Below, piece after piece: positions 12,020 through 20,696 of a DNA stretch of 64,000 nucleotides (position 1 is the first letter of the stretch; each line of letters starts with the position of its first letter). Location: the NCBI GenBank assembly GCA_900553035.1, contig USCC01000001.1, forward strand, positions 9,898 through 73,897. Direction: 5' to 3'. The DNA is from an uncultured Rhodospirillaceae bacterium (GTDB lineage Bacteria > Pseudomonadota > Alphaproteobacteria > CAAGCB01 > CAG-977). Made by a program: the position numbers and the translations under genes. The notes beneath the pieces are model-generated. The model did no database searches. It saw only the letters and a program-made list of their open reading frames with translations, and was not told the origin of the DNA.

Positions 12020-12138
12020 ATTTCGTTTTTACATCATTTTTTAAAGCATCTCACCATAAAAATACTGCGGAAAGAAGAATACTTCGTTATGATTTGAAAA
12101 AACAGGCCGCTTCACGGGCCTTCGGAAAGGAAAAAAGC

Positions 12139-13485
12139 GTGTCTTCCCGCTCCTGTTTCACATCGCTTCATCGTTTCGGACGGCATCTGGCCGCTTATGG
12201 CGTACAGACGTATCTGTCTTTTCTGCCGCGTTCGTTTTTTCTGACGCGGCCGGCGCGGCGCACGGTTTCCGTTCCCCCCGGAACAGCGGAGGAACGTCTG
12301 GCCGCCGCGCTGGAATCCACGGGAAGCGCTCCGGCCCTTTCCTTTGCCCGGTTTCTGGCTCTTTATCCGGAATATGCGGGAACGGCGGCTCCGTTCCTTG
12401 CCCGGCTGAAAAACCTTCCGCTTCCATCACGCTCACCGGAGGAAATCGGGCGGCTTCCAGACGGTGCAGAGGAACAGCGCAGGGAATTGCTTGCCTTTCT
12501 TTACGGAGCGGCCGCGCGGCTTGACCGCAAAAGGAAAAGCCGGGATGCCGGCGCTTTTATCGAAATGTTCGAACGTTTTTCCGCCGCGGAGACCGATATG
12601 CGGCTTGAAGGCGCTTCCATGGAGCGTTTCAGGGATAATTTTTATGAAGACGATCTGTTTTCCGTCCCGGAGATCGACTGGATCCGGACATCTGAAAAGA
12701 CGTTATACGCCGTCGAAATGCCGGAAATGCGCCCGCCGGCTCGAAGGGACGCCGGCACGGCTTCAAGGCTGGCGCGGATTTTCGCGCTGATGATTTTCAG
12801 AGACGGCTTTTTTGTGCCTTTTGATTCCGGGAACTGGGGTCTTTCCGCAGACGGGCGTCTTTTCCTGAAACGATGTCCGGTGTCTGTCCGCCTGTCTGCC
12901 CCGGAACGCCGCTTTCTTTCCTTTTTTCTTCCCGCCCTTCAGAAGCGTGATTTCCCGCAGGCGGCCAAAGCGCTTTTCAAGGCCGGTTTTCTGCCGCCTC
13001 TGACGTCTCTTCTGACGCTGTCCCGTACACTTGAGGCCACGGCCGAAGCGGCGGAGGCCTCATCCGCCGCCGTTCGGGCGGAACACTTAAGCGGTGTTCT
13101 GACGAAAGCGGGCGTCTGTCTTCCGCCTTCAATGCGTGTTCTGAAAAATCTTTTAAAGGATATGGAAGACTTCGGCGGAGAACATGTCTGGGAAAATGCC
13201 GCCGACGTTTATGCGGATTACGTTTCCCGCGGCGAGCACGTTTTTGCGGAAAAGGCCGGAGAGTTTCTTTCCCCCAGTCTGGCCATGCCCGAGCTCCGAG
13301 CTTTAAGCAATTCCGTCCGCGGGCGGAAAATGAACAATTTCGTCACGGATCCGGCCAAAATACCCGAAATGATAAAAAGAGGCGAAACCGGCTATGCCTT
13401 TCGCCCCCGCAAAACCTCTCCCGACTGGAAAATCATTGTGCCGCTTCTGGCTCTGGCCGCCCTGCTGTGGGCTCGTTTTTCCTAA
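12139..13485 (+). CDS. Degenerate UbiB/ABC1-family pseudokinase-like protein
   Basis: A 448-residue protein that aligns along the UbiB/ABC1 (COQ8-like) fold. FRFGRHL-like N-terminal helices come first. An ExD-like segment, ETDMRLEGASMERFRDNFYE, starts at Glu151. The strand SVPEIDWIRTSEKTLYAVEM and the DGRLFLK...RLSAPERRFL segment of the C-lobe follow, and one C-terminal membrane helix lies at about 427-446. The residues expected for catalysis are gone: the KxGQ motif reads SFARF, the catalytic HxDxHPGN reads VPFDSGN, and the DFG region reads KRCPVS. UbiB supports ubiquinone synthesis; this copy probably does not phosphorylate or bind nucleotide normally. The start is the GTG at 12139 with AAAGGA seven bases before it; an in-frame TTG at 12094 is the alternative. 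It is convergent with the Sel1-like gene by four bases. Confidence 0.6.
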   Translation: MSSRSCFTSLHRFGRHLAAYGVQTYLSFLPRSFFLTRPARRTVSVPPGTAEERLAAALESTGSAPALSFARFLALYPEYAGTAAPFLARLKNLPLPSRSPEEIGRLPDGAEEQRRELLAFLYGAAARLDRKRKSRDAGAFIEMFERFSAAETDMRLEGASMERFRDNFYEDDLFSVPEIDWIRTSEKTLYAVEMPEMRPPARRDAGTASRLARIFALMIFRDGFFVPFDSGNWGLSADGRLFLKRCPVSVRLSAPERRFLSFFLPALQKRDFPQAAKALFKAGFLPPLTSLLTLSRTLEATAEAAEASSAAVRAEHLSGVLTKAGVCLPPSMRVLKNLLKDMEDFGGEHVWENAADVYADYVSRGEHVFAEKAGEFLSPSLAMPELRALSNSVRGRKMNNFVTDPAKIPEMIKRGETGYAFRPRKTSPDWKIIVPLLALAALLWARFS

Positions 13486-14033
13486 AAAGACGGCAGGCGC
13501 GACCGTTCCGAAGCGCTCATGGCCTGATAAACCGCCTTGGCATTTGCCGTTGCGGTCGGAACGCCCAGATGTGCGGCCTGCAGATAATGAGTCCATGACT
13601 TGGTCAGATCCTGTTTCAGACCGGTTCCCGTCGCGTACATCCATGCCAGCAGTTCAACAGCTTCGACGTCACCGTTGTCCGAACGGCGGCGGATAATCTC
13701 CAGATCAAAGGGCGTCACACGTCCGCCGCGGACGTTTCCGACGATTTCGCCCCAATCCGACGTTTCCTTCACCGGGGACAGAGCCTCGGCCTTCTGCGCG
13801 TCCAGAAAGGCTCCTTCCTTTTCATGCCATATTTTTTCCGTTTTGGATTCCGCCTTCTTAAACGCCAGAAGGGGCTTTTCCCCGGGACGGGACACAGCAT
13901 AGTACGATGGAACGACACCATGGTTTTCATTCGCCAGGAGATTCCGGTACATCTGATCCGCCGTCAGGCCGAAAGCCCGAGCCTGCGGGAGGAAAAAACC
14001 GAAAGACAAAACAAAGACAAGTACGCGAAGCAT
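13482..14033 (-). CDS. Exported Sel1-like repeat protein
   Basis: A 183-residue protein with an N-terminal signal peptide (MLRVLVFVLSFGFFLPQARA). A charged middle region follows, then a Sel1-like/TPR helical pair near residues 118-160 (DVEAVELLAWMYATGTGLKQ, then SWTHYLQAAHLG). Sel1-like repeats mediate protein-protein contacts, often at the envelope. With only about one complete repeat visible it is a minimal member. Its 3' end overlaps the convergent UbiB-like gene by four bases, and its 5' end faces dut. Confidence 0.72.
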   Translation of the reverse strand: MLRVLVFVLSFGFFLPQARAFGLTADQMYRNLLANENHGVVPSYYAVSRPGEKPLLAFKKAESKTEKIWHEKEGAFLDAQKAEALSPVKETSDWGEIVGNVRGGRVTPFDLEIIRRRSDNGDVEAVELLAWMYATGTGLKQDLTKSWTHYLQAAHLGVPTATANAKAVYQAMSASERSRLPSF

Positions 14034-14064
14034 GACCGCTTGACCCCAGCTGTAAAAGAATCAA

Positions 14065-14093
14065 GATTGATTTCAAAACGTTTTATGTATAAT
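14065..14093 (+). promoter_or_regulatory. Putative dut promoter
   Basis: A perfect -10 TATAAT lies at 14088-14093. The best -35 is TTGATT at 14067 (spacing 15) or GATTGA at 14065 (spacing 17), so the -35 is suboptimal. Confidence 0.45.
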
Positions 14094-14144
14094 GCTATAG
14101 GACATTTCCGTTCCGAAATCCAGTAAAATAGAAAGGATTTGTTA

Positions 14145-14594
14145 ATGAATCGCCCACTGATTCCCATTGTCCGCCATACAAACGCCGTCGGGCTGCCGCT
14201 TCCGTCTTATGCAACGCCGCTGTCTTCGGGCATGGATCTGTATGCCGCCATCCCGTCAATCATGCGTATCAATCCGCACGAACGGGAAGTCGTTCCCACG
14301 GGAATCAGCATCGCCCTTCCGCCGGACTGTGAAGCACAGATCCGCTCGCGCTCCGGTCTTGCCGCCCGGGAAGGCATCATGGTTCTGAACTCGCCCGGAA
14401 CGATTGACGCCGACTACCGCGGCGAAATATCCGTTATCCTTTACAACACCAGCGACAACATTTTTATTCTGAAAAGAGGGATGAAAATCGCCCAGATGGT
14501 CATTGCGCCCGTTATCCGCATTGACTGGCACGAAATTAAAAATCTGGATGCGACACAGCGCGGAGCGGGCGGCTTCGGTTCGACGGGGGTCTGA
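14145..14594 (+). CDS. dut: Deoxyuridine 5'-triphosphate nucleotidohydrolase
   Basis: A 149-residue trimeric dUTPase that hydrolyses dUTP to dUMP and pyrophosphate, keeping uracil out of DNA and feeding dTMP synthesis. All five family motifs are visible: SSGMDLYA, PTGISIALP, RSRSGLAAREG, GTIDADYRGEISVILYN and the C-terminal RGAGGFGSTG. The ATG at 14145 is preceded by AAGGA at a good distance; the in-frame TTG two codons earlier is not needed. The stop overlaps the start of the SH3-domain gene, so the two are probably translationally coupled. Confidence 0.96.
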   Translation: MNRPLIPIVRHTNAVGLPLPSYATPLSSGMDLYAAIPSIMRINPHEREVVPTGISIALPPDCEAQIRSRSGLAAREGIMVLNSPGTIDADYRGEISVILYNTSDNIFILKRGMKIAQMVIAPVIRIDWHEIKNLDATQRGAGGFGSTGV

Positions 14595-15079
14595 TGATGA
14601 AGGCCTTTCTGTTGCTGTTCCTGATGGCTACCGCCGTGCCGGTTCCCTGTACCGCCGGGCCGACGGGGCTTCCCATTCCCCGCTTTGTTTCGCTCCGCTC
14701 CAACCAGGTGAACCTGCGGACGGGTCCCGGCATGCGCTATCCGGTCGAATGGGTTTACATGAAAAGCGATCTGCCCGTCGAAATCACGGCTGAATTCGAG
14801 CACTGGCGCAAGATAAAGGATTGGGACGGGAAAGAAGGATGGGTGCATCGTCACATGCTGTCCGGACGGCGCACGGTACGTCTGAAACAGGAAGCGCTTC
14901 TTCTGCGCGCCCCGGCGGCAGACGCCCTTCCCGCCGCGAAAGCCGAAGCGGGCGTCACGGGACGTTTGATCCTATGCCCCGAAGGAATGAATTTCTGCAA
15001 AGTCGAATTCCACGATTTCCAGGGATGGGTTCCCCGGAAATCGCTTTGGGGCGTTTACCCCCGCGAAGTCTTTGAATAG
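14594..15079 (+). CDS. Exported bacterial SH3-domain protein
   Basis: A 161-residue protein with a signal peptide (MMKAFLLLFLMATAVPVPCTA). A bacterial SH3 (SH3_3/DUF1058-type) domain follows: FVSLRSNQVNLRTGPGMRYP, then VEITAEFEHWRKIKDW and GWVHRHMLSGRR. A second SH3-like half contains FCKVEFHDFQGWVPRKSLWGVYP. Such domains usually bind peptidoglycan peptides or act in the periplasm. The partner is unknown. Its ATG overlaps the dut stop codon. Confidence 0.85.
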   Translation: MMKAFLLLFLMATAVPVPCTAGPTGLPIPRFVSLRSNQVNLRTGPGMRYPVEWVYMKSDLPVEITAEFEHWRKIKDWDGKEGWVHRHMLSGRRTVRLKQEALLLRAPAADALPAAKAEAGVTGRLILCPEGMNFCKVEFHDFQGWVPRKSLWGVYPREVFE

Positions 15080-15085
15080 CGCCGT

Positions 15086-15523
15086 TCAGACGCTTCCGCC
15101 CCGCACGCGCACCAGAATTTCAATATCCGAAACGCTCAGATGCTCGGGAAAATCGGGCAGAACCTGCACAGCGATCATGTTTTCCGACACGTCTTCAACG
15201 CATCCGGAATCCTCGTAAAAAATATGACCATGCGGCTTGACGTTCGTATCGTAAAACGTCCGCCCGCCGCCGGTCACAATCTCACGCATGATGCCGACAT
15301 CGCGGAACTGGTTCAAAGTGTTGTAGACCGTCGCAAGGGACAGGCTGATTCCGGCGGTTTTTGCTTCCTTGAAAAGTTCTTCGGCGGAAACGTGCCGGTT
15401 CCCGTGTTCAAATAAAAGACGGACAAGCCCCATTCTCTGGCGCGTCGGGCGCAGATTCGCACGGCGCAGAATATCGACGGCCCATGCAAAAGGCCGGGAA
15501 TTTTTTCTCATTTGCGGCTCCAT
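15086..15523 (-). CDS. irr: Fur-family transcriptional regulator, Irr type
   Basis: A 145-residue ferric-uptake-regulator family protein. The winged helix is evident in LRPTRQRMGLVRLLFEHGNRHVSAEEL and SLATVYNTLNQFRDVGIMRE. The dimer/metal domain has YDTNVKPHGHIFYEDSGCVEDV. The spacing around NRHVSAEELF and NTLNQF resembles Irr, the haem-responsive iron regulator of alphaproteobacteria, more than Fur. The His cluster is PHGH rather than the HHH of rhizobial Irr. An alternative start at 15511 has a better ribosome-binding site (GGAG six bases upstream) and would remove four residues. The gene is divergent from the methyltransferase gene. Confidence 0.82.
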   Translation of the reverse strand: MEPQMRKNSRPFAWAVDILRRANLRPTRQRMGLVRLLFEHGNRHVSAEELFKEAKTAGISLSLATVYNTLNQFRDVGIMREIVTGGGRTFYDTNVKPHGHIFYEDSGCVEDVSENMIAVQVLPDFPEHLSVSDIEILVRVRGGSV

Positions 15524-15707
15524 AATCTTCTTTAATATTATTATTGAATGTTTCTGTCAGGGTTTCAAGAATATTTTCAAAATACCCAATAACTCGTTGT
15601 TTTTCAATGATTCATAAAACAAGCTTGAAGGAAGGATCCTTTAAGCGAATAATGATTCCTGACAGACTTTCCGCCCATGCGGAAATAAACAGGAATGCTT
15701 GGAAACA
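15524..15707. other. Irr-methyltransferase divergent intergenic region
   Basis: An AT-rich 184-bp region. It contains a perfect hairpin TTTCCGC (15668-15674)/GCGGAAA (15679-15685) in the methyltransferase leader and eight-base inverted copies CTGTCAGG (near 15553) and CCTGACAG (near 15658). No classical iron control element was recognised. Confidence 0.4.
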
Positions 15708-16442
15708 ATGAAACAGAATAAATACGATGACGAACGTTTTTTCAATAAGTACAGCCAAATGGAGCGATCAAGGAAAGGATTGAAAGGCGCGGGTGAATGG
15801 CATACGCTGGCAAAAATGTTGCCGGATTTTCGGGGAAAGCGCGTTCTGGATCTGGGATGCGGCTTTGGATGGCATTGCCGGTATGCCGCCGAAAACGGAG
15901 CCCTTTCCGTCCTGGGTCTTGACCTTTCGGAAAAAATGCTGGAACGGGCGCGCCGGGAAACGTCCTCTCCCGTCATCAGCTATTGCCGCCGGCCGATTGA
16001 AGATTTCGATTTTCCGGAAAACGCCTTTGATCTTGTTTTAAGCTCCCTTGCGTTCCATTACATTGCCTCTTTTGATGACATCTGCCGGAAAGTCAGCCGC
16101 ACTCTGACCGTCGGGGGTGATTTCGTCTTTTCGGCGGAACATCCCGTCTTTACGGCCCAGGGAAGCCAGGAGTGGCTTCGGGATGTGTCCGGGACGCCGA
16201 TCTGCTGGCCGGTCGATCACTATTTCGAGGAAGGCGTCCGGACGGCGAACTTCCTGGGGGAAGAGGTGACAAAATACCACCGCACTCTGACAACTTATAT
16301 TTCCGGCCTGATCCGCAACGGTTTTGAACTGACGGGTTTTGCGGAACCAAAGCCTGATTCACAGCTTCTGGAAACCGTCCCGGGCATGCGGGATGAGCTT
16401 CGGCGCCCGATGATGCTTATCCTTGCCGCCCGGAAGAAATAA
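15708..16442 (+). CDS. Class I SAM-dependent methyltransferase
   Basis: A 244-residue Rossmann-fold methyltransferase of the Methyltransf_11 kind. Motif I is VLDLGCGFGWHCRYAAENGA, the ribose-binding acidic end is VLGLDLSEKML, and motif IV is FDLVLSSLAFHYI. A substrate-side C-terminal half contains YHRTLTTYISGLIRNGFEL. The substrate is not evident. The start is uncertain: the ATG at 15708 is used here, but a TTG nine bases upstream lies closer to an AGGA and would add three residues. Confidence 0.82.
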   Translation: MKQNKYDDERFFNKYSQMERSRKGLKGAGEWHTLAKMLPDFRGKRVLDLGCGFGWHCRYAAENGALSVLGLDLSEKMLERARRETSSPVISYCRRPIEDFDFPENAFDLVLSSLAFHYIASFDDICRKVSRTLTVGGDFVFSAEHPVFTAQGSQEWLRDVSGTPICWPVDHYFEEGVRTANFLGEEVTKYHRTLTTYISGLIRNGFELTGFAEPKPDSQLLETVPGMRDELRRPMMLILAARKK

Positions 16443-16699
16443 GCACCTCGTTGCTACAGCTGTCCCCTTTTGAGCGGACTTTAACACTCCGACGCTGTGC
16501 CAGACCGGTTGAAGGCGTTTCAGTTCTCTCCACCGGCTTTCCGGGCGCTCTGTCTTCCGACCTCTGATCCCGCCGTCATGTGATTATCACCCCGCCTCAA
16601 TAACAGCGTTTTGAGTATTCCGAACGGCGCCCCGCAGGCCGACCGTCCGCTCAGAAAAAAAAGCGCCGTTTCCGGCGCTTTTCGCTTTCACAAAATCAC
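16443..16699. other. Intergenic region with bidirectional terminator
   Basis: 257 bp between two convergent genes. Apart from the hairpin AAGCGCCG (16661-16668)/CGGCGCTT (16673-16680), which has an A-run before it and a T-rich stretch after it, I see no gene, RNA or repeat. Confidence 0.6.
16655..16684 (-). terminator. Terminator of the pnp/flavoprotein transcript
   Basis: Eight-base perfect GC-rich stem with a four-base loop, followed on the minus strand by eight T residues. It also has TTTT on the plus strand for the convergent methyltransferase gene. Confidence 0.8.
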
Positions 16700-18094
16700 T
16701 TAATCCCCGGTCAGAAGCCGGTCGATGAATTCCTTGACCGTCGGCAACTGGCCGTCCTTAAAGAACGGATCCGATGCGAAACGGACAGCATTCGAGCCGG
16801 CGAACATCAGTTCCTGCTCCACCGGATAGCCGTGTGCGATGCGGTACAGCTTTTCCTGAATGCAGAAATAACGCGGGTCGGGGATTTTTCCGGTCGTGTT
16901 TCCGGGAGCCGACTGGGACCAGCTGGAAAACATGCAGTGAGAAATGCACCCCATGCAGTTCGTGCGTGCCCGCTGGATATCCTCGTTGTTTTTCGGCGTT
17001 ACGAAAACGATGTGCTCGTCCGCCGTCCGCAGAGGAACCGTCCGGCCTTCTGAAAAATACCCGTCGGCCTTTTCCTTATTCGCCGCCGAAATATAGACTT
17101 TCCGGCTTCCGATCATGAAAGGCGTCTGGAAATCACCCGAAGGAGCTTCCGCATACGGCATTGCCGTTTTTGAACGCTCAAACAGGTCATTCAGAAAATC
17201 ATTGCGGATTGCCGACGATGCAAAGCCCGTCGGGCTGAACCGCTGGACAACGACATCTCCGGGTTTCAGGGAAAGCAGCGTTTTCTGCCATGCCCTGGCC
17301 ACCGGGCTTTCCCGGGTCAGCAACGACCGGGTTCCAAACTGGAATGCCGTCGGGCCGACTTCCGGATTGTCAATGAAATCCTGAAATTCGCGCAGGTACC
17401 AAACTCCGCCGGCAATGATGATCGGGGTTTTTTCCAGCCCGACTTCCCTCATCGCGTTGCGGAGTTCCAGAACGCGCGGGTACGCGTCCTCGGACACATC
17501 GGCGTCCTCGTTGTTGGACAGGCCGATATGCCCCCCGGCTTTCCAGGGATCTTCATAAACGACGCCGCCAAGGAACTCCCTGTAGGAGTGGTAGGCGCGC
17601 GCCCACAGCGCTTTGAAAGCGCGCCCCGACGAAACAATCGGATAATAGAAGGTTTTGAAAGACGCGGCAATCTGCGCCAGTTTGTAAGGCATTCCCGCGC
17701 CGCAGGTGACACCGTGAATCAGCCCTTTGGCGTTTGCCAGGACTTCTTCCAGAATCGTGATCGCCCCCCCCTGTTCCCATAAAACGTTCAGGTGGATGCG
17801 GCCAAGCCCGTTGGAAATTTCATAGGCCAGCCGCGCCTGAGACAGACACCCTTCAATCGAATGGCGCACCTGTTCTTCGAACCTTTCACGGCGCGACTTG
17901 GCCTTGATTTCCATCGGAATCACGTTACCGTCTTTATCAACGACGTCGGGAATGACGCCGGAAATCGTGCCGACCGCATTGGCGGCGGCCCAGGCTCCGG
18001 CTGTTTTCCCCGTACTGACGGCGACGCCTTTGCCGCCTTCAATCAGGGGAAGAACTTCAGCGCCGGATATAAGCAACGGTTTCAGAAGCTTCAC
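16700..18094 (-). CDS. Nitronate monooxygenase-like flavin oxidoreductase
   Basis: A 464-residue TIM-barrel flavoprotein of the nitronate monooxygenase/2-nitropropane dioxygenase family, which binds FMN. Visible family segments are KGVAVSTGKTAGAWAAANAV near the N-terminus, GAGMPYKLAQ, PIIIAGGVWY (phosphate-binding loop) and GPTAFQFGTRSLLTRES. It is about 100 residues longer than the minimal enzyme, and its C-terminal part has a cysteine cluster, NCMGCISHCMFSSW, which is not part of the FMN site. The start appears to be GTG (18094) with GGAG eight bases upstream. It lies 23 bases behind pnp and likely shares its transcript. The natural substrate is unknown. Confidence 0.8.
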   Translation of the reverse strand: MKLLKPLLISGAEVLPLIEGGKGVAVSTGKTAGAWAAANAVGTISGVIPDVVDKDGNVIPMEIKAKSRRERFEEQVRHSIEGCLSQARLAYEISNGLGRIHLNVLWEQGGAITILEEVLANAKGLIHGVTCGAGMPYKLAQIAASFKTFYYPIVSSGRAFKALWARAYHSYREFLGGVVYEDPWKAGGHIGLSNNEDADVSEDAYPRVLELRNAMREVGLEKTPIIIAGGVWYLREFQDFIDNPEVGPTAFQFGTRSLLTRESPVARAWQKTLLSLKPGDVVVQRFSPTGFASSAIRNDFLNDLFERSKTAMPYAEAPSGDFQTPFMIGSRKVYISAANKEKADGYFSEGRTVPLRTADEHIVFVTPKNNEDIQRARTNCMGCISHCMFSSWSQSAPGNTTGKIPDPRYFCIQEKLYRIAHGYPVEQELMFAGSNAVRFASDPFFKDGQLPTVKEFIDRLLTGD

Positions 18095-18117
18095 GGGAAA
18101 TGCTCCTTGTTCAATGG

Positions 18118-20262
18118 TTACGACACCGCCTGTTCCGGCGTTTCCTTTTCCAGATCTTCGCCGGTTTCCTGATTCACCCGCTTCATGGAAAGCTTCACTT
18201 TCCCACGGTTATCAACGCCGATGCATTTGACTTTGACAGAATCACCTTCATTGACGACGTCGGTCACTTTCGCAACGCGCTGAGGCGCCATTTCGGAAAT
18301 GTGAACCAGACCGTCCTTGGACCCCAGGAAATTCACGAAAGCGCCGAATTCAACGACTTTGACGACCTTTCCGTCATAAATCGCGCCGATTTCGGGTTCC
18401 GAAACAATTCCGGCAATCCACTTGTAAGCGGCTTCACCGGCTTCCTGAGAGAAGGAGGCGATTTTAATCAACCCGTCTTCGCCCACGTCGATTTTGCATC
18501 CGGTCGTTTCCGTAATTTCACGGATGACCTTGCCGCCTGTGCCGATCACGTCGCGGATTTTATCCTTGTTGATCTGCAAGGTGGTGATGCGCGGCGCGTT
18601 TTCGCTGACAGCATCACGCGGTGCGGCCAGGGCTTCGGCCATTTTGCCCAGAATGTGCATGCGGCCTTCTTTCGCCTGTTTCAGGGCGATATCCATGATT
18701 TCCTTTGTAATGGACGTGATTTTAATATCCATCTGCAGGGACGTGACGCCGTTTTCCGTTCCGGCGACCTTAAAATCCATGTCGCCCAGATGGTCTTCGT
18801 CACCCAGAATATCGGTCAGAACGGCGAAACGTCCGTCTTCTTCCTTGATCAGGCCCATCGCGATACCCGCAACCGGGTGTTTCATCGGAACGCCGGCATC
18901 CATCAGAGCCAGACAGGAACCGCACACCGTCGCCATGGAAGAGGAACCGTTCGATTCCATGATTTCCGAAACGACACGAATCGAATACGGAAATTCTTCT
19001 TTGCTCGGCAACATCGGATGAATCGCACGCCAGGCCAGCTTGCCATGGCCGATTTCACGACGTCCCGGAGAACCGATACGGCCCGTTTCGCCCACGGAAT
19101 ACGGCGGGAAATTGTAATGCAACATGAACGGCTGGCGGTATTCACCGGTCAGAGCGTCAATGATCTGTTCATCCTGATCGGTTCCCAGCGTCGCAACGAC
19201 CAGCGCCTGTGTTTCGCCGCGAGTAAACAGGGCGGAACCATGAGCGCGCGGCAAAAGGCCGACTTCCGCCGTAATCGGGCGGACGGTCTTCGTATCGCGG
19301 CCGTCAATGCGGATACCGGTGTCCAGAATGGCGTTGCGGACGACTTCGGCTTCCAGAGCATGGAAAACACGCGCGGCCACAGCGGCTTCGGCTTCGTTTT
19401 CGGCAACAGAGGCTTTTGCCGCTTCGCGGATTTCAGCCACCTTGTCCTGACGAGCCATCTTGTCGGTGATTTTATAGGCTTCGCGCAAAGCGTCGCCGAA
19501 ATCACGCAGGAATTTTTCGCGGACGATCGCTGTTTCGGGAGCCGGTTCCGGAAGGGACCAGGGCTCTTTCGCGCACATCTCGGCCAGTTCGATAATCATG
19601 TTGATGACCGGCTGCATCTGTTCATGGCCGAAGGTGACCGCGCCGAGCATGACTTCTTCGGACAGTTCGTGCGCTTCGGATTCGACCATCAGGACGCCCT
19701 GTGCCGTACCGGCAACAACCAGGTCAAGTTCGGACGTTTCGCGTTCCGGAACCGTCGGGTTCAGGATGTACTGACCGTCCCTGTAACCGACGCGCGCGGC
19801 GCCGATGGGCCCCAGGAAAGGCAACCCCGACAGTGTCAGAGCGGCGGAAGCGGAAATCATCGCGATCACATCGGGATCATTTTCCATATCGTGGCTCAAA
19901 ACCGTGCAGGTCACCTGCGTATCGTTGCAGTATCCCTTCGCGAACAGCGGACGGATCGGACGGTCGATCAGGCGTGCGGCCAGAATCTCATGTTCAGCCG
20001 GCCGACCTTCGCGGCGGAAGAACCCGCCCGGGATGCGGCCCGCCGCATACGTCTTTTCCTGATAGTTAACGGTCAGAGGAAGGAAATCCCCTTCCATTCC
20101 CTCGGGAACGGATTTCGCGGCACACACCGCGCAGTGAACCATCGTTTCGCCGTATTTCACGATCACGGAAGCATCCGCCTGACGGCCGACTTTCCCTGTT
20201 TCGATCGACAGCGGACGACCGCCCCATTCGATTTCCTTTTTGAATTCTTTAAACATAGACAT
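18118..20262 (-). CDS. pnp: Polyribonucleotide nucleotidyltransferase
   Basis: A 714-residue phosphorolytic 3'-5' exoribonuclease and degradosome component. Two RNase PH domains ([40 protein letters not shown]) flank a helical linker. A KH domain follows ([15 protein letters not shown]), then an S1 domain ([29 protein letters not shown]). The active-site region [18 protein letters not shown] is intact. It follows rpsO with a 141-bp spacer carrying two stem-loops. Confidence 0.98.
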   Translation of the reverse strand: MSMFKEFKKEIEWGGRPLSIETGKVGRQADASVIVKYGETMVHCAVCAAKSVPEGMEGDFLPLTVNYQEKTYAAGRIPGGFFRREGRPAEHEILAARLIDRPIRPLFAKGYCNDTQVTCTVLSHDMENDPDVIAMISASAALTLSGLPFLGPIGAARVGYRDGQYILNPTVPERETSELDLVVAGTAQGVLMVESEAHELSEEVMLGAVTFGHEQMQPVINMIIELAEMCAKEPWSLPEPAPETAIVREKFLRDFGDALREAYKITDKMARQDKVAEIREAAKASVAENEAEAAVAARVFHALEAEVVRNAILDTGIRIDGRDTKTVRPITAEVGLLPRAHGSALFTRGETQALVVATLGTDQDEQIIDALTGEYRQPFMLHYNFPPYSVGETGRIGSPGRREIGHGKLAWRAIHPMLPSKEEFPYSIRVVSEIMESNGSSSMATVCGSCLALMDAGVPMKHPVAGIAMGLIKEEDGRFAVLTDILGDEDHLGDMDFKVAGTENGVTSLQMDIKITSITKEIMDIALKQAKEGRMHILGKMAEALAAPRDAVSENAPRITTLQINKDKIRDVIGTGGKVIREITETTGCKIDVGEDGLIKIASFSQEAGEAAYKWIAGIVSEPEIGAIYDGKVVKVVEFGAFVNFLGSKDGLVHISEMAPQRVAKVTDVVNEGDSVKVKCIGVDNRGKVKLSMKRVNQETGEDLEKETPEQAVS

Positions 20263-20282
20263 CGTTTTCTTTTACTCCTTCA

Positions 20283-20384
20283 CTCTCCGACCTCTTCGGA
20301 GAGACGTCTTTCGTCTTCAGATAAATTTACAAATCTATTTTTTTGCCGGAACCCGTTTCTTTGAAAGGAAAAACGGATTCCGGC
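20283..20384 (-). promoter_or_regulatory. rpsO-pnp intergenic stem-loops (probable RNase III/PNPase control)
   Basis: In the mRNA sense the spacer folds into a 14-bp stem (arms 20371-20384 and 20345-20358) containing one U-G pair that only the minus-strand RNA can form. A second 8-bp stem, CTCTCCGA/TCGGAGAG, lies at 20283-20290 and 20296-20303. The large stem has no T-run after it, so it is not a terminator. In E. coli a hairpin at this place is cut by RNase III and mediates PNPase autoregulation; the same role is inferred here. Confidence 0.6.
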
Positions 20385-20403
20385 GCAAATGCCCTGCACA
20401 CAA

Positions 20404-20673
20404 TCAGCGGCGCAGACCCAGACGGGCGATCAGCTTCTCATAGCGGGAAACATCCTTCCCCTTCAGATAGTCCAACAGGCGGCGGCGCTGCCCGACCATG
20501 ATCAACAAACCGCGGCGGGAATGGAAATCCTTCCCGTGCTCCTTCAGGTGCTCTGTCAGATTTTTAATACGTTCTGACAAAATGGCAACCTGTACTTCCG
20601 GTGAACCCGTATCGCCTTCCTTCGTTGCGTATTCCTTGATCAGTTCCTGTTTGCGTTCCTGCGTAATCGACAT
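20404..20673 (-). CDS. rpsO: 30S ribosomal protein S15
   Basis: An 89-residue primary 16S rRNA-binding protein, exactly the family length. It begins [20 protein letters not shown] and contains [34 protein letters not shown] and RRRLLDYLK. The ATG at 20673 has a GGAG-type ribosome-binding site; the open frame extends upstream into the truB region but that is not used. It sits 23 bases after truB and before pnp. Confidence 0.98.
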   Translation of the reverse strand: MSITQERKQELIKEYATKEGDTGSPEVQVAILSERIKNLTEHLKEHGKDFHSRRGLLIMVGQRRRLLDYLKGKDVSRYEKLIARLGLRR

Positions 20674-20696
20674 CGTATTCTCCTGAAAAATAATGT

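Noticed and set aside
15553..15665. CTGTCAGG/CCTGACAG inverted copies around the Irr-methyltransferase gap as an operator pair
   Set aside because: Eight bases 100 bp apart can occur by chance and do not match known Irr or Fur sites.
18100..20364. Long open frame antisense to pnp (about 750 codons)
   Set aside because: It mirrors pnp codon usage, has no start signals or recognisable domain, and is a by-product of the GC-rich third positions of pnp.
20341..20384. rpsO-pnp hairpin as a terminator
   Set aside because: In the direction of transcription it is followed by an A-run, not a T-run, so intrinsic termination is unlikely.
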